DNA of 64,000 nucleotides from assembly GCA_029782215.1 (NCBI GenBank), contig JAKOVD010000098.1, positions 62,001 through 126,000 on the forward strand. The letters are read 5' to 3'. Below, one piece after another: positions 38,378 to 47,967 of this stretch. The first letter of the stretch is position 1, and every line of letters starts with the position of its first letter. The notes under the pieces were generated by a model. That model had not been told where the DNA came from. It worked only from the letters and a program-made list of their open reading frames with translations, and searched no databases. A program made the translations under genes and the position numbers. The DNA comes from Chloroflexota bacterium. Lineage in GTDB: Bacteria; Chloroflexota; Anaerolineae; J102.

Positions 38378-39178
38378 ATGCACTACACAGGCTACCTCGA
38401 TTTTTGGTTTCGCGACCGGCCCCTGGTCGAGCGCGTGGCGCCCTTTGTGGACCTGGGCGTCCGGCATATGAACTTCTTCTTCTGGCGCGAGGCGCCGGTG
38501 GCCGACCTGGCCGCCGAGTGCGCGCGCCGGGGCGCCGAGCTGTATTCGACGTTTGACGGCGACATGGGTTCGCTGGCGGACCCCGGCGATAACGAAAAGA
38601 CCTACCGGTCCTGGGCCGAGAGCCTGGAGATGGCCGCAGGCTACGGCATCCCCGTGCTCTACATCTTCTCCAACCAGATCGAGCCCCAGGGCGGCATCGA
38701 GTACGTCCGCCGACTCTCGAACAACTTCACGGAGGGCGAGCAGTACGCCAATCTGCTGGACCAGACAGAGCGGATCATGAAGCTGGTGGAGCAGACGAAC
38801 GTGGAGGTTCGGGTGGAGTGTCTGAACCGCTTCCACTTCGTCGGCAAGGTTCTGGTGGACAACCCGCGTCTGGCCGCCGATTGGGTGCGCCGCATCAACC
38901 ACCCGCAGTTCCGCCTGACGTTCGACACCTATCACCAGCAGCGCGGTTCCGGCGAGCTGCTCTGGAGCCTGGAGACCTACTATCACCTGACCTCAGCCGT
39001 GCACATCGGCGATGTACCCACGCGCCAGGAGCCAGGCACGGGCGAGATCAACTTCGCCACGATTCGCACCAGGCTGCGCCAGCTTGGCTACGGTGGTGAG
39101 ATCGGCCTGGAGTTCTCGCCTTCGACCACGGAGGCTGAGGCCATGGCGCGCACCGCAGCGATCTTCCCGCTCTCCTGA
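38378..39178 (+). CDS. Xylose isomerase-like TIM-barrel protein (hydroxypyruvate isomerase type)
   Basis: A 266-residue AP-endonuclease-2 superfamily protein. Metal ligands of the barrel are visible: Glu in VRVECLNRFH, Asp/His in TFDTYHQQ, His in AVHIGDVPTRQEPGTGEI and a final Glu in IGLEFSPS. The PTRQEPGTGEI segment is the typical mark of hydroxypyruvate isomerase and tagatose epimerase relatives. It probably isomerises a small hydroxy-keto acid or sugar, consistent with the dehydrogenases and kinase in the island. There is no ribosome binding site; the ATG directly follows the repeat array. The start cannot be moved far because the barrel begins at once. Confidence 0.87.
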   Translation: MHYTGYLDFWFRDRPLVERVAPFVDLGVRHMNFFFWREAPVADLAAECARRGAELYSTFDGDMGSLADPGDNEKTYRSWAESLEMAAGYGIPVLYIFSNQIEPQGGIEYVRRLSNNFTEGEQYANLLDQTERIMKLVEQTNVEVRVECLNRFHFVGKVLVDNPRLAADWVRRINHPQFRLTFDTYHQQRGSGELLWSLETYYHLTSAVHIGDVPTRQEPGTGEINFATIRTRLRQLGYGGEIGLEFSPSTTEAEAMARTAAIFPLS

Positions 39179-39225
39179 CCACTTTTCCGGCGGTTGAGCC
39201 GGCCGCCCTCCCGACATCTCTTGAC

Positions 39226-42200
39226 GTGGTCGTCGATTCGCTTGCCAGCTATCTGCCGCAGGACCGCCGCGGCGCTCTTGCCACCGGCGCGTCCCTGGCC
39301 GATCGCGTTCAGGGCGCGGCGCTCTTTGCCGACATCTCCGGATTCACGCCGGCGACAGAAGCGCTGGTGCAGACGCTCGATGCCCGCCGCGGCGCCGAAG
39401 CGCTCACGCGCCACCTCGACGATGTGTATGAAGCCTTGATCGACAGGGTCGAGCGTTTTGGCGGCAGCGTGTTGGGGTTCGCCGGCGATGCCATCCTCTG
39501 CTGGTTCGAGGAACAGTCCGGTCCTGCCATCCTGCGTGCAGCCGCCTGTGCGCTGGCGATGCAGGAGGCTGCCGGGCACTTTGCGCCCATCGTCCTCGCG
39601 GACGATCCCGCCATCCATCTCACCCTCAAGGTGGTTGTGACCAGCGGCGCCTGCCGCCGGTTCGTCGTGGGCGATCCCTCGGTGCAGCTTCTGGACGTGC
39701 TGGCGGGCGCCTTGGTGGATCGGATGGCGGCCGGTGAAGGGCTGCTGCATGGCGGCGAGGTGCTGGTTGACGAGCGCACCGCCCAGGCCCTCGGAGGCGC
39801 GGTGCGACTGGGGGAATGGCGGGATGATCGCGGAACCGGGGAGCGCTTTGCCTTGGTGGAAGCCCTGTTGGTGACGCCCGCAGAAACGCCGCGACCCGAA
39901 CCCTGCTGCCTCACCGCCGAAGATCTCCGGCCGTGGCTCCTCCCGGCAGTGTACGAACGTGAACGGGAGGGGCTCGGCGCCTTTCTGACCGAGCTGCGGC
40001 CGGCAGTGGTTCTCTTCATGCACTTCCGCGGCATCGACTATGAAAGCGAGGGCGCCGAAGCGCAGCTTGATCGCTTTGTGCGGGGCGTGCAGCAGGTGCT
40101 GGTGCGTCACGAAGGCACCTTCCTGGCCCTCACCATCGGCGACAAGGGGAGCTATCTGTCGGCCGCCTTCGGCGCTCCCGTGGCCCATGAGGACGACGAC
40201 CGCCGTGCCGTTGCTGCCGCCCTTGAGCTGCGGCGGCTGGCCGGCGAGCAGGGCGGCTTTGAACCAGTTGAAATCGGGATCAGCCGCGGACCCGTGCGCG
40301 CAGGCGCCTATGGCGCGGCCTCGCGCCGCACCTACAGCGTCATCGGCGACGACGTGAACCTGGCCGCGCGCCTCATGGGGCTGGCGGCGCCGGGCGAGAC
40401 CCTCATCAGCGGACGCGTCCACGGCTCAATCCGCAGCGACTTCACCTTTGAGCCGCGACCACCGATTGCGGTCAAGGGCAAGGCCGAGCCGCTGGCCGTT
40501 TTCGCGGTCACCGGTGAGCTGCGCAGCTCGCCCATCCGCCTGCAGGAACCCACCTACGTCCTGCCCATGGTCGGCCGTGCGACCGAGCTCAGGCTCCTCG
40601 GCGACAAGATGGACCTTGCCTTGCAGGGAAAGGGCCAGGTGGTCGGCATCACCGCCGCTGCCGGCATGGGCAAATCGCGCCTGGTAGCGGAGGTGATTCG
40701 GCTTGGCCGGCGCCGCGGGTTCACGGGCTTTGGCGGCGCCTGCCGCGCCGACGGCACCGCCAGCTCGTACCTGGTGTGGTCCAACATCTGGCGGGCCTTG
40801 TTCGAGCTCGATCCCGACATGGCGCTGCGTAAGCAGTTGCGCAGGCTTGAAGGCGAGATCGGAGAGCTGGCGCCAGACCGGGTCGACGCGCTGCCATTGT
40901 TGGGAGAGGTGCTGGGCATCCCGATCCCCGAGACCGATTTCACGCAGTCGCTGGAACCGAAGGAACGGAAGTCGGCACTGGAGGCTCTGCTGGTCGACTG
41001 CCTGCGCGCCGCCGCCGCAGAAGCGCGCGAGGACGGGGAAGGGTTGATGCTGGTGCTGGAGGATGTGCACTGGATCGACGCCGTATCGCATGATCTGCTG
41101 GAAGAGGTGGCCCGCGCTGCCGCCGACCTTCCTATCCTGATCCTTCTCGCCTACCGGCCGCTTGATCTGCCGCGCCTGCAGGAGCCGCGGGTGCAGACGC
41201 TCCCCTATTTCACGGAGATCGTTCTGCCTGAGCTCAACGCTGCCGAGGCAGAGCAGGCCATCCGCGCCAAGCTGGCCCAGCTCTTCCCGGAACGCGGCGG
41301 GGCTGTGCCGCCTGCCCTGATCGAGAATCTCACGTCCCGGGCCCAGGGTAATCCCTTCTACCTGGAGGAGCTGCTCAACTACGTTCACGATCGCGGCCTT
41401 GACCCGCGCAACCCCGCGGACTTCGCTCACATTGACTTGCCCGACAGCCTGCACCGGCTGATCCTCAGCCGCATCGACCAACTGACATCGCAGCAGCAGT
41501 TGGTGATCAAGGTGGCCAGCATCATCGGGCGGGTGTTTCGCTTTGCGCACCTCGTCGGATACTACCCTGCCCTGGGGGAGCCTGACTCGCTCAGGGGCAT
41601 CCTTGAGGAACTGGGCCGGCTGGACCTGACGCCGCTGGAGGCGCCGGAACCGGAGCTGGCCTACTTGTTCAAGCACATTATTACCCGTGAGGTGGCCTAC
41701 ACGAGCTTAGCCGAGGAAACGCGCGCAGCCCTTCATGAGCAGTTTGCCGGCTACCTTGAGGCATCCTTCGCCGAGCGCCCGCCTCTCGACCTCCTCGCCC
41801 ACCACTACGCGTGCAGCGGCAACTTGGACAAGAAACGCGAGTACCTGCGCCGGGCAGGTGAGGCGGCCAAGGCAGCATACGCCAATGATGCTGCCCTTGA
41901 CTACTTCTCGCAGGCCCTGGCCGTGACGCCCGCAGCCGATGTGAGCGAGCGCTATGCCCTTGTGCTCCAGCGCGAAGAGCTCAACGACCTGGTCGGAGAG
42001 CGGCAGCTCCAGTCACAGGACCTGGAGACCCTGGCCACGTTGGCGGCCATTCTCGACGACGATCGCAAGCACATTGAGGTCGCGCTGGTGCGTGCGGCCC
42101 TGGCCGATACCGTGGGCGACTACGCCACCGTAGTGGCCCAGGCGGACCACGCCATCATACTGGCGCAGAAGACCGGGCTCCCCGCCCGAGAGGCGGAGGG

Positions 42201-43371
42201 GCACAATGTGTGGGCGAAAGCGTTGTGGCGGCAGGCCGCTTATGCCGAGGCTCGTAGCCATCTGGAACAGGCGTTGGCGCTGGCGCGCGCGGCGGGCGCC
42301 TGGGAGCAGGAGGCTGCCAGCCTCTTCACCCTGGGCGTTATTGCCGACAAACAGGCCCACTACGCCGAAGCCCGCGGCTTCATGGAGCAGACGCTTGCGA
42401 GCTATCGCCAGCATCAGGACCGGCGCGGCGAAAGCCTGGTCCTGAACAGCCTGGGCGTCGTGGCCTACAACCAGCGCGACCATGAAGCCGCGCGCCGCTA
42501 TCTCGACCAGGCGCTGCGGCTCAAACGGGAGCTGGGCGACAAGTACGCCGAGGGCGTCACCCTCAACAACCTGGGACTCGTGGCGCTCCGGCAGCATGAC
42601 TATGTGGCGGCACAGGAGCGCCTTGCCGGATGTCTGAGGCTGTGCGAGCACGTCCATGACCGCGAAGGGGAGAGCGCTGCCCTCTCCAGCCTGGGATCGG
42701 TGGCGCTGCAGTTGGGCGACTACGCCAGGGCAAGACGATGCCTGGATCGCTCCCTGTCGCTGGCCCTGGACATCGGCGACCGCGAGGGACAGGCGATCAT
42801 CCTGGCTATCGAGGGTCGGTTGGCGCTCGTGCAGGGAGACACCGGCCTGGCTGAAACCCGGACGCGTGCGGCGCTCGATCTGGCCAGGGAAATCGGCGAA
42901 CCGGCGGTCGAGGCCGAGGCTGCGACCAATCTCGGCCATATCCTCTACGGGCGCGGCGCCCTCGCTGAGGCTGGCGCCGCCTACCGCGAGGCCATTGCCG
43001 TCGACCGCGATGACGATCTTTCAGGCCAGGATGCCGAGCCAGTGGCAGGGCTGGCTCAGGTCGCCCTTGCCCAGGGCGAACGCGCAGAGGCGGAGGCGTG
43101 GCTGGAGCAGGCACTGCGGCTCATGCAGACCCGCGAGTTTGAGGAGGTGGACGAACCCTTCCAGGTGCACCTGATCTGCTACCAGGTGCTTGACGCTCTG
43201 CAGGACCCGCGCACCCCTGCGTTTCTTGATCACTCCTACCGTCTGCTCATGGAAGGCGCCGCGCGCCTGGAGGATGAATCTGCCGCCAGGCTCTTCCTCG
43301 AAGGTGTGCCTTACCACCATGAGCTCGTTTGGGCCTGGCGGGCGCAGCACCCAGCAGCCATCTCTCCCTGA
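39226..43371 (+). CDS. sAC-like class III cyclase with ATPase and TPR domains
   Basis: A 1,381-residue protein arranged like mammalian soluble adenylyl cyclase: two cyclase homology domains (about 28-210 and 260-425), a P-loop ATPase (GMGKSR with K483; Walker B LVLEDVHWID, 609-618) and TPR repeats (about 890-1330). Domain 1 keeps both metal Asp, D36 (FADISGF) and D88 (FAGDAIL), but lacks the Asn/Arg pair. Domain 2 has lost the first Asp (LFMHFRG) but keeps N378 and R382 (DDVNLAAR). Together they can form one active site and one inactive site. It probably makes cAMP in response to a TPR-bound or ATPase-sensed signal. The start is a GTG without a clear ribosome binding site. Confidence 0.88.
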   Translation: MVVDSLASYLPQDRRGALATGASLADRVQGAALFADISGFTPATEALVQTLDARRGAEALTRHLDDVYEALIDRVERFGGSVLGFAGDAILCWFEEQSGPAILRAAACALAMQEAAGHFAPIVLADDPAIHLTLKVVVTSGACRRFVVGDPSVQLLDVLAGALVDRMAAGEGLLHGGEVLVDERTAQALGGAVRLGEWRDDRGTGERFALVEALLVTPAETPRPEPCCLTAEDLRPWLLPAVYEREREGLGAFLTELRPAVVLFMHFRGIDYESEGAEAQLDRFVRGVQQVLVRHEGTFLALTIGDKGSYLSAAFGAPVAHEDDDRRAVAAALELRRLAGEQGGFEPVEIGISRGPVRAGAYGAASRRTYSVIGDDVNLAARLMGLAAPGETLISGRVHGSIRSDFTFEPRPPIAVKGKAEPLAVFAVTGELRSSPIRLQEPTYVLPMVGRATELRLLGDKMDLALQGKGQVVGITAAAGMGKSRLVAEVIRLGRRRGFTGFGGACRADGTASSYLVWSNIWRALFELDPDMALRKQLRRLEGEIGELAPDRVDALPLLGEVLGIPIPETDFTQSLEPKERKSALEALLVDCLRAAAAEAREDGEGLMLVLEDVHWIDAVSHDLLEEVARAAADLPILILLAYRPLDLPRLQEPRVQTLPYFTEIVLPELNAAEAEQAIRAKLAQLFPERGGAVPPALIENLTSRAQGNPFYLEELLNYVHDRGLDPRNPADFAHIDLPDSLHRLILSRIDQLTSQQQLVIKVASIIGRVFRFAHLVGYYPALGEPDSLRGILEELGRLDLTPLEAPEPELAYLFKHIITREVAYTSLAEETRAALHEQFAGYLEASFAERPPLDLLAHHYACSGNLDKKREYLRRAGEAAKAAYANDAALDYFSQALAVTPAADVSERYALVLQREELNDLVGERQLQSQDLETLATLAAILDDDRKHIEVALVRAALADTVGDYATVVAQADHAIILAQKTGLPAREAEGHNVWAKALWRQAAYAEARSHLEQALALARAAGAWEQEAASLFTLGVIADKQAHYAEARGFMEQTLASYRQHQDRRGESLVLNSLGVVAYNQRDHEAARRYLDQALRLKRELGDKYAEGVTLNNLGLVALRQHDYVAAQERLAGCLRLCEHVHDREGESAALSSLGSVALQLGDYARARRCLDRSLSLALDIGDREGQAIILAIEGRLALVQGDTGLAETRTRAALDLAREIGEPAVEAEAATNLGHILYGRGALAEAGAAYREAIAVDRDDDLSGQDAEPVAGLAQVALAQGERAEAEAWLEQALRLMQTREFEEVDEPFQVHLICYQVLDALQDPRTPAFLDHSYRLLMEGAARLEDESAARLFLEGVPYHHELVWAWRAQHPAAISP

Positions 43372-43381
43372 TCTCAACCCT

Positions 43382-44878
43382 ATGCAGCCATCTATTCTTG
43401 GCCTGGACATCGGCACGGCTTCCACCAAAGCGGTGCTCTTCGACCTGGACGGTCGCGAGGTTGTGACCGCCGGGCAACCGTATCCCTTCCTTACGCCGCA
43501 GCCCGGCTGGGTCGAGCAAGACCCCGAGGCCGTGTGGGCAGCGCTCCTTCAGGTGCTGGCCCAGATCGCGGCCCAGGCGCCCGATCACGAGATTCTGGCG
43601 CTGGCGCTGGCGGCGCAAGCCGGGTCGATCATCCCGGCCGACGCCGCGGGCGACCCGGTGTACCCCATGATCACCTGGCTGGACAGCCGCAGCGTCGATC
43701 TGACCCGGCAGTGGAATGCCGACGGCACGGCCGAGCTGATCCGGCAGCACAGTGGGTGGCGCCCCTATCCCGGTCTGCCGCTGCCCAGCATCGCCTGGCT
43801 GCGCCAGAATCGCCCCGACGTGCACCGCGCCGCTGCCCGCTACCTGGGACCTGCCGACTTCTGCGTCCACCGGCTGACTGGCGAGTTCGCCACCGACCTG
43901 TCGGCGGGGGCGGAGATGATCCTGGTCGACAGGGTGGATGCACAGTGGAACGACTGGCTGTGCGACCTGGCGGGCGCGAGGCCGGACATGCAGGCGAAGC
44001 TGGGCTGGGGCGGGCGCATCGTCGGCGCGCTAACGACCGAGGTCGGGCGCCTCACCGGCCTCAAGCCCGGCACCCCGGTCGTCGCCGGAGGCCATGATCA
44101 ATGTTGCGCCTGCCTGGGCATGGGCATGATCGACCCGGGACGCGTCATGCTCTCGACCGGCACCGCCTGGGTGATCACGGGCATCGTGACGCGGCCGTCG
44201 TTCGATGCCATCCCGGACCGGATGGACCTGAACTACCACGCGGCGCCGCAGCGATGGACCGGCTCACAGTATCTGGGCGGCTTTGGCGCCACCATCGACT
44301 GGTGGCTGGAACAGGCGTGGCAGTCGCCGGACAGCGCGGCGCCGATCGAGCGTCGCGACCTTTACCGCCACTTCGATGCCGCGCTCCTTGCCAGCACACC
44401 GGGCAGCCGGGGCCTCACCTTTGTGCCCCTGAGCGGACCTTCACAGGCTGCCGGACGGCCCGAGGGCGCCTTTGTGGGCATGACCCTGGCGCATACCCGG
44501 GGCGATATGAGCCGCGCCATCCTGGAAGGCACGGCCTTTGAGGTGCGTTGGGCGCTGGACAACCTGCGCACCGCCGGCATGCTCGTAGAGGAGTTGTGGA
44601 TTGCCGGCGGCGCCACACGCAGCCCGGTCTGGCCGCAAGTCCTGGCTGACGTGGGCGGCGTACCCATCGTGCTGGCCGACTATGCCAACTGGGCGGCGTT
44701 GGGAGCGGCGGTGCTGGCGGGTTGGGGCGTGGGCGCTTTCCCCACGCTCGAAGAAGGCGTCGAGCGCCTGCAGCCGCCTGTGCGGCCCCTGCTGCCCGAT
44801 GGCTCCCTTGCCGATCTGTATGCCGGGCGCCTGGCCGCGTATCAGCGGACGGTTCGCGCTCTTGCGGTTGAAGGCTAA
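43382..44878 (+). CDS. FGGY-family carbohydrate kinase (xylulokinase-like)
   Basis: A 498-residue sugar kinase of the FGGY family. The phosphate loop is GLDIGTASTKAVLFD near the N-terminus. The catalytic Asp is in AGGHDQCCACLG, the second ATP-binding region is STGTAWV, and ELWIAGGATRSPVWPQVLADV is near the C-terminus. Similarity is closest to xylulokinases, but the sugar-binding residues cannot be used to name the substrate. It begins 10 bases after the cyclase stop and is followed by an aldolase. The kinase, aldolase and phosphatase order suggests phosphorylation and cleavage of a sugar or polyol, possibly the ribose part of an imported nucleoside. Confidence 0.9.
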   Translation: MQPSILGLDIGTASTKAVLFDLDGREVVTAGQPYPFLTPQPGWVEQDPEAVWAALLQVLAQIAAQAPDHEILALALAAQAGSIIPADAAGDPVYPMITWLDSRSVDLTRQWNADGTAELIRQHSGWRPYPGLPLPSIAWLRQNRPDVHRAAARYLGPADFCVHRLTGEFATDLSAGAEMILVDRVDAQWNDWLCDLAGARPDMQAKLGWGGRIVGALTTEVGRLTGLKPGTPVVAGGHDQCCACLGMGMIDPGRVMLSTGTAWVITGIVTRPSFDAIPDRMDLNYHAAPQRWTGSQYLGGFGATIDWWLEQAWQSPDSAAPIERRDLYRHFDAALLASTPGSRGLTFVPLSGPSQAAGRPEGAFVGMTLAHTRGDMSRAILEGTAFEVRWALDNLRTAGMLVEELWIAGGATRSPVWPQVLADVGGVPIVLADYANWAALGAAVLAGWGVGAFPTLEEGVERLQPPVRPLLPDGSLADLYAGRLAAYQRTVRALAVEG

Positions 44879-44896
44879 AGATCGGAGGTTGAAGGG

Positions 44897-45679
44897 ATGA
44901 CGATTCGCAGATTTCACCGCATTTTTCGACCCGACGGGCATACGCTGATCGTGGCCTGTGACCACGGCATGATCTCCGGTCCCGACCAGGGCATCGAGCA
45001 CATGGCGTCCACCCTCGACCGTGTTGTTGCCGGCGGCGTGGACGCCATCATGGCCAGCTACGGCACGGCGGTTCGTTTTGCCGGCAAGTTGGCGCGTGTC
45101 GGGCTTGTGTTGCGCATCGACGGGGCAGCCAGCATCCTGGGCCCGAAGGGAGGCGCGGGAGCCCAGTTCTATACCGTGGCTGACGCCCTGCGGCTTGGCG
45201 CCGATGCACTCTGCGTCACTGCGTTTCCGGGCTCGCCGGTGGAGGAACCCACCCTCACGGTGTTGGCGCACGTGATCAGAGAGGCCCATGCCTGGGGCCT
45301 GCCGGTCATGGCGGAAATGGTGCCCGGTGGGTTCGACAGTGGTCCCGAACACCGGACGCTGGAATCGGTGAGCGTGTCTGCACGGGTGGCAGCCGAGCTG
45401 GGGGCCGACTGGGTCAAGGTTCCCTATGTCGAAGGATTCGAGCGGGTGGTTCAGACCTGCTACGTGCCGGTGGTGGTCCTGGGCGGCCCGGCCAGGCCGG
45501 AGCCAGGGGCGACGCTGGACATGGTGGCTGCGGCGATGAAGGCCGGGGCATCGGGCGCCGTCGTCGGCCGGAACGTCTGGAAGGCTGAGAACCCGACGGC
45601 AATGGCCTCAGCGCTGGTGAGCATCATCCACCCTGACGCGGGACCCGAAACCCCGGCGAAGCCGACTCAACGTACTTGA
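44897..45679 (+). CDS. DhnA/DeoC-type class I aldolase, copy 2
   Basis: A 260-residue paralogue of the aldolase at 23807; the two align along their full length without large gaps. The Schiff-base Lys is in ADWVKVPYVEG, the acidic N-terminal block is VACDHGMISGP, and the phosphate loop is SGAVVGRNVWK. GGAGG lies 11 bases before the ATG. Its place between an FGGY kinase and a HAD phosphatase suggests that it splits the kinase product into smaller phosphorylated or free aldehydes. The last residues PETPAKPTQRT are likely flexible. Confidence 0.88.
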   Translation: MTIRRFHRIFRPDGHTLIVACDHGMISGPDQGIEHMASTLDRVVAGGVDAIMASYGTAVRFAGKLARVGLVLRIDGAASILGPKGGAGAQFYTVADALRLGADALCVTAFPGSPVEEPTLTVLAHVIREAHAWGLPVMAEMVPGGFDSGPEHRTLESVSVSARVAAELGADWVKVPYVEGFERVVQTCYVPVVVLGGPARPEPGATLDMVAAAMKAGASGAVVGRNVWKAENPTAMASALVSIIHPDAGPETPAKPTQRT

Positions 45680-45704
45680 CTGTGTTCGCCCAGACGTGTA
45701 TCTT
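45676..45704 (+). promoter_or_regulatory. Promoter for the HAD phosphatase gene
   Basis: TTGACT (45676-45681), a 17-base spacer and TATCTT (45699-45704). The predicted start lies within a few bases of the ATG at 45716, so the transcript would be nearly leaderless. The -35 overlaps the aldolase stop codon. Confidence 0.6.
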
Positions 45705-45715
45705 CGCTCTACCTG

Positions 45716-46579
45716 ATGAAGTCCCTTGATTTTGGCGCCATTCGCGCCGTCATTTTCGATGCCGATGGCACGCTGTGGTGGGGCGGGGAGCCCCTGTCGG
45801 GCCTGGCGCCCATGTTCGAGTTCCTGCGCCGCCAGGGTATTGCCACCGCCATCGCCACCAACAACACCGTCGCCCCGCTCGACCATTACTGGCAAAAGCT
45901 GGCCGATTTTGGCGTCACCGAAGGCCCCGATGCAGTGGTCACCGCGGCAGAGGCAGCGGCCCTCTACGTCGCCCGCCGCTTTGGCGCATCCGCTTCCGTC
46001 TTCGTCATCGGCGAGCAGGGACTGTGCGAGGCGCTGCGTGAGATGGGCTGCCGGCTGATCGATGATGCTCGCGAGCGCGCGGATGCGGTCGTGGTGGGTG
46101 GGGACCGGATGCTGACCTACGCCAAGCTGAAAGACGCTATCCAGCAGATCCGGGCGGGCGCCGCCTTCATTGGCGCCAACCCGGACATCCTGGTGCCGAC
46201 CGACGAGGGGCTGGCGCCTGAGGCCGGCGTGACCCTGGCCGCGCTGCAGGCCGCCACCGGGCTGGCCCCGGTCGTCATTGGCAAGCCTGAACGCCCGCTC
46301 TTCGACCTGGCCCTGGCGCGCCTCGGCGCGAGGCCGGCAGCCACCCTGATGGTGGGCGACCGCCTGGAGACGGACATCCTGGGCGGCCGGCAGAGCGGTC
46401 TGTTGACGGCCCTGGTCACCACGGGCATCGATAACCACGACACCATCCCGGTCAAAGGCATCGTTCCCGACGCCGTGTTTGGCGGCCTGCCGGACCTGCT
46501 TGCGGCCTGGCAGGCGCACCCCAGCGTGCAGACGCAGACTTCCATTTTGCCGGCGCACCCGTCGCCGGTGGAAGGCTGA
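45716..46579 (+). CDS. HAD-IIA family phosphatase (NagD/phosphoglycolate phosphatase-like)
   Basis: A 287-residue HAD hydrolase. Motif I is FDADGTLWWGG (nucleophile Asp and DGT), motif II is in IATNNTV, the motif III Lys is in VIGKPERPLF, and motif IV is GDRLETDILGG. The cap between motifs II and III is the C2 type of NagD proteins. It should remove phosphate from a small sugar phosphate such as a glycolate or glycerol derivative. It has its own promoter at 45676 and is 12 bases before the dihydropyrimidinase. The C-terminal 25 residues are Pro/Thr/Ser rich. Confidence 0.88.
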   Translation: MKSLDFGAIRAVIFDADGTLWWGGEPLSGLAPMFEFLRRQGIATAIATNNTVAPLDHYWQKLADFGVTEGPDAVVTAAEAAALYVARRFGASASVFVIGEQGLCEALREMGCRLIDDARERADAVVVGGDRMLTYAKLKDAIQQIRAGAAFIGANPDILVPTDEGLAPEAGVTLAALQAATGLAPVVIGKPERPLFDLALARLGARPAATLMVGDRLETDILGGRQSGLLTALVTTGIDNHDTIPVKGIVPDAVFGGLPDLLAAWQAHPSVQTQTSILPAHPSPVEG

Positions 46580-46591
46580 GGAGGAGCGACG

Positions 46592-47959
46592 ATGTTCGAC
46601 ACCGTGATCGCCCATGGAACCATCGTGACCAGTGCAGCGACCTTCCCGGCCGATGTCGGGGTCACAGACGGAGTGATCGCCGTCCTTGGCCGGGGGCTTG
46701 CGGGCAGGCGCACCATCGATGCCGCCGGCAGGTACGTTATTCCCGGCGGAGTGGACATGCATGTCCATCTGCAGATGCCTGCCGGCGATGGCATCGTGTC
46801 GAGTGACACGTTCTACACGGGCACGCGTGCGGCGGCGCTGGGCGGAACCACCACCATCGTGGACTTCGTCGAACCTCTGCCCGGCGAGACCCTGCTCGCA
46901 GCCTTGGGTGCCCGGCGCGCCGAAGCGGACCCCCAGGTGGTCATCGACTACGGCCTGCACATGACCATCGGACCGGCCGAGATACCCAAGCTGGGACAGG
47001 TCGCCGCCGCCTTCGCGGCGGGGTGCGGCACCTTCAAGCTCTATACCGCCTATGACTTCCGCCTGTTCGACGGCCAGGTCATGCAGGCGTTCGAGGCCAT
47101 TCGCGACGCAGGCGGGCTGCCAGTGATCCATGCGGAGAACTGGGACGTGATCACCACCCTGGTTGGCCGAAACCTGGCCCAGGGCCGCACCACCCCCCAC
47201 TGGCACCCGCGCAGCCGGCCGGCGTTGATGGAAGGCGAGGCGGTGGGCCGCGTGATCGACGTGGCCACGTTGGTGGGGACGCCGCTGCACATCTTTCACG
47301 TGTCGTGCGCTGAGGCCGCCGCCCGCATTCGCAGCGCCCGCCAAAGGGGGCTGCCGATCAGCGGCGAGACCTGCCCGCAGTACCTGTTCCTGGACCAGGA
47401 CGCCTATGACGCACCCGGCGTCGAGGGCTGCCTGCCCGTGTGTTCGCCGCCGCTGCGAACCCCCGTCGATCAGCAGGCGCTTTGGCAGGCGCTGGCGGCA
47501 GGCGATCTGCAGGTGGTCACCACCGACCACTGCCCTTTCACCCGCGCCGACAAAGCCAGGGGACTCGACGACTTCAGCCGGATTCCGGGAGGCGTTCCCT
47601 CCATCGAGATGCGCCTGTCGGCCGTGTTCCAGGGCGTGCGCCGCGGGTTGTTCAGTCTCAATCGCTGGGTGGCGCTGTGCTGTACGGCGCCCGCGCGCCT
47701 GGCCGGGCTGCCCGCCAAGGGCGACATCGCCATTGGCGGCGATGCCGACCTGGTCATCTTCGACCCTGAGCGCCGGCTGACCCTGTCGACCGCGTCCCTT
47801 CACGAGCAGGTTGACTGGACGCCCTACGCAGGCGTCGAGCTGCAGGGATGGCCGGAGGTGGTCCTCAGCCGGGGTGAGGTTATTGCTGCGAAAGGCGTGT
47901 GCACCGCAGCGCCGGGGCGGGGACGGTTCCTTTCCCGCAAGCCGCAGTTTCCCATCTGA
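46592..47959 (+). CDS. hydA: Dihydropyrimidinase/hydantoinase-type cyclic amidohydrolase
   Basis: A 455-residue cyclic amidohydrolase with a binuclear metal centre: H57 and H59 (DMHVHLQ), carboxylatable K149 (GTFKLYTAYDF), H180 (VIHAEN), H236 (IFHVSC) and D312 (TTDHCPF). Family members open dihydropyrimidine, hydantoin or related rings to N-carbamoyl amino acids. In E. coli, hyuA of this family sits with ygeW, ygeY and xdhD. GAGGAG before the ATG gives a firm start. It ends eight bases before the UbiD gene. A ring-opening step on a xanthine-like or dihydropterin-like substrate fits the neighbourhood, but the true substrate is unproven. Confidence 0.93.
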   Translation: MFDTVIAHGTIVTSAATFPADVGVTDGVIAVLGRGLAGRRTIDAAGRYVIPGGVDMHVHLQMPAGDGIVSSDTFYTGTRAAALGGTTTIVDFVEPLPGETLLAALGARRAEADPQVVIDYGLHMTIGPAEIPKLGQVAAAFAAGCGTFKLYTAYDFRLFDGQVMQAFEAIRDAGGLPVIHAENWDVITTLVGRNLAQGRTTPHWHPRSRPALMEGEAVGRVIDVATLVGTPLHIFHVSCAEAAARIRSARQRGLPISGETCPQYLFLDQDAYDAPGVEGCLPVCSPPLRTPVDQQALWQALAAGDLQVVTTDHCPFTRADKARGLDDFSRIPGGVPSIEMRLSAVFQGVRRGLFSLNRWVALCCTAPARLAGLPAKGDIAIGGDADLVIFDPERRLTLSTASLHEQVDWTPYAGVELQGWPEVVLSRGEVIAAKGVCTAAPGRGRFLSRKPQFPI

Positions 47960-47967
47960 GAGGCACC

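Noticed and set aside
45608..47803. Minus-strand open frame of 731 codons
   Set aside because: Antisense shadow of the HAD phosphatase and dihydropyrimidinase genes.
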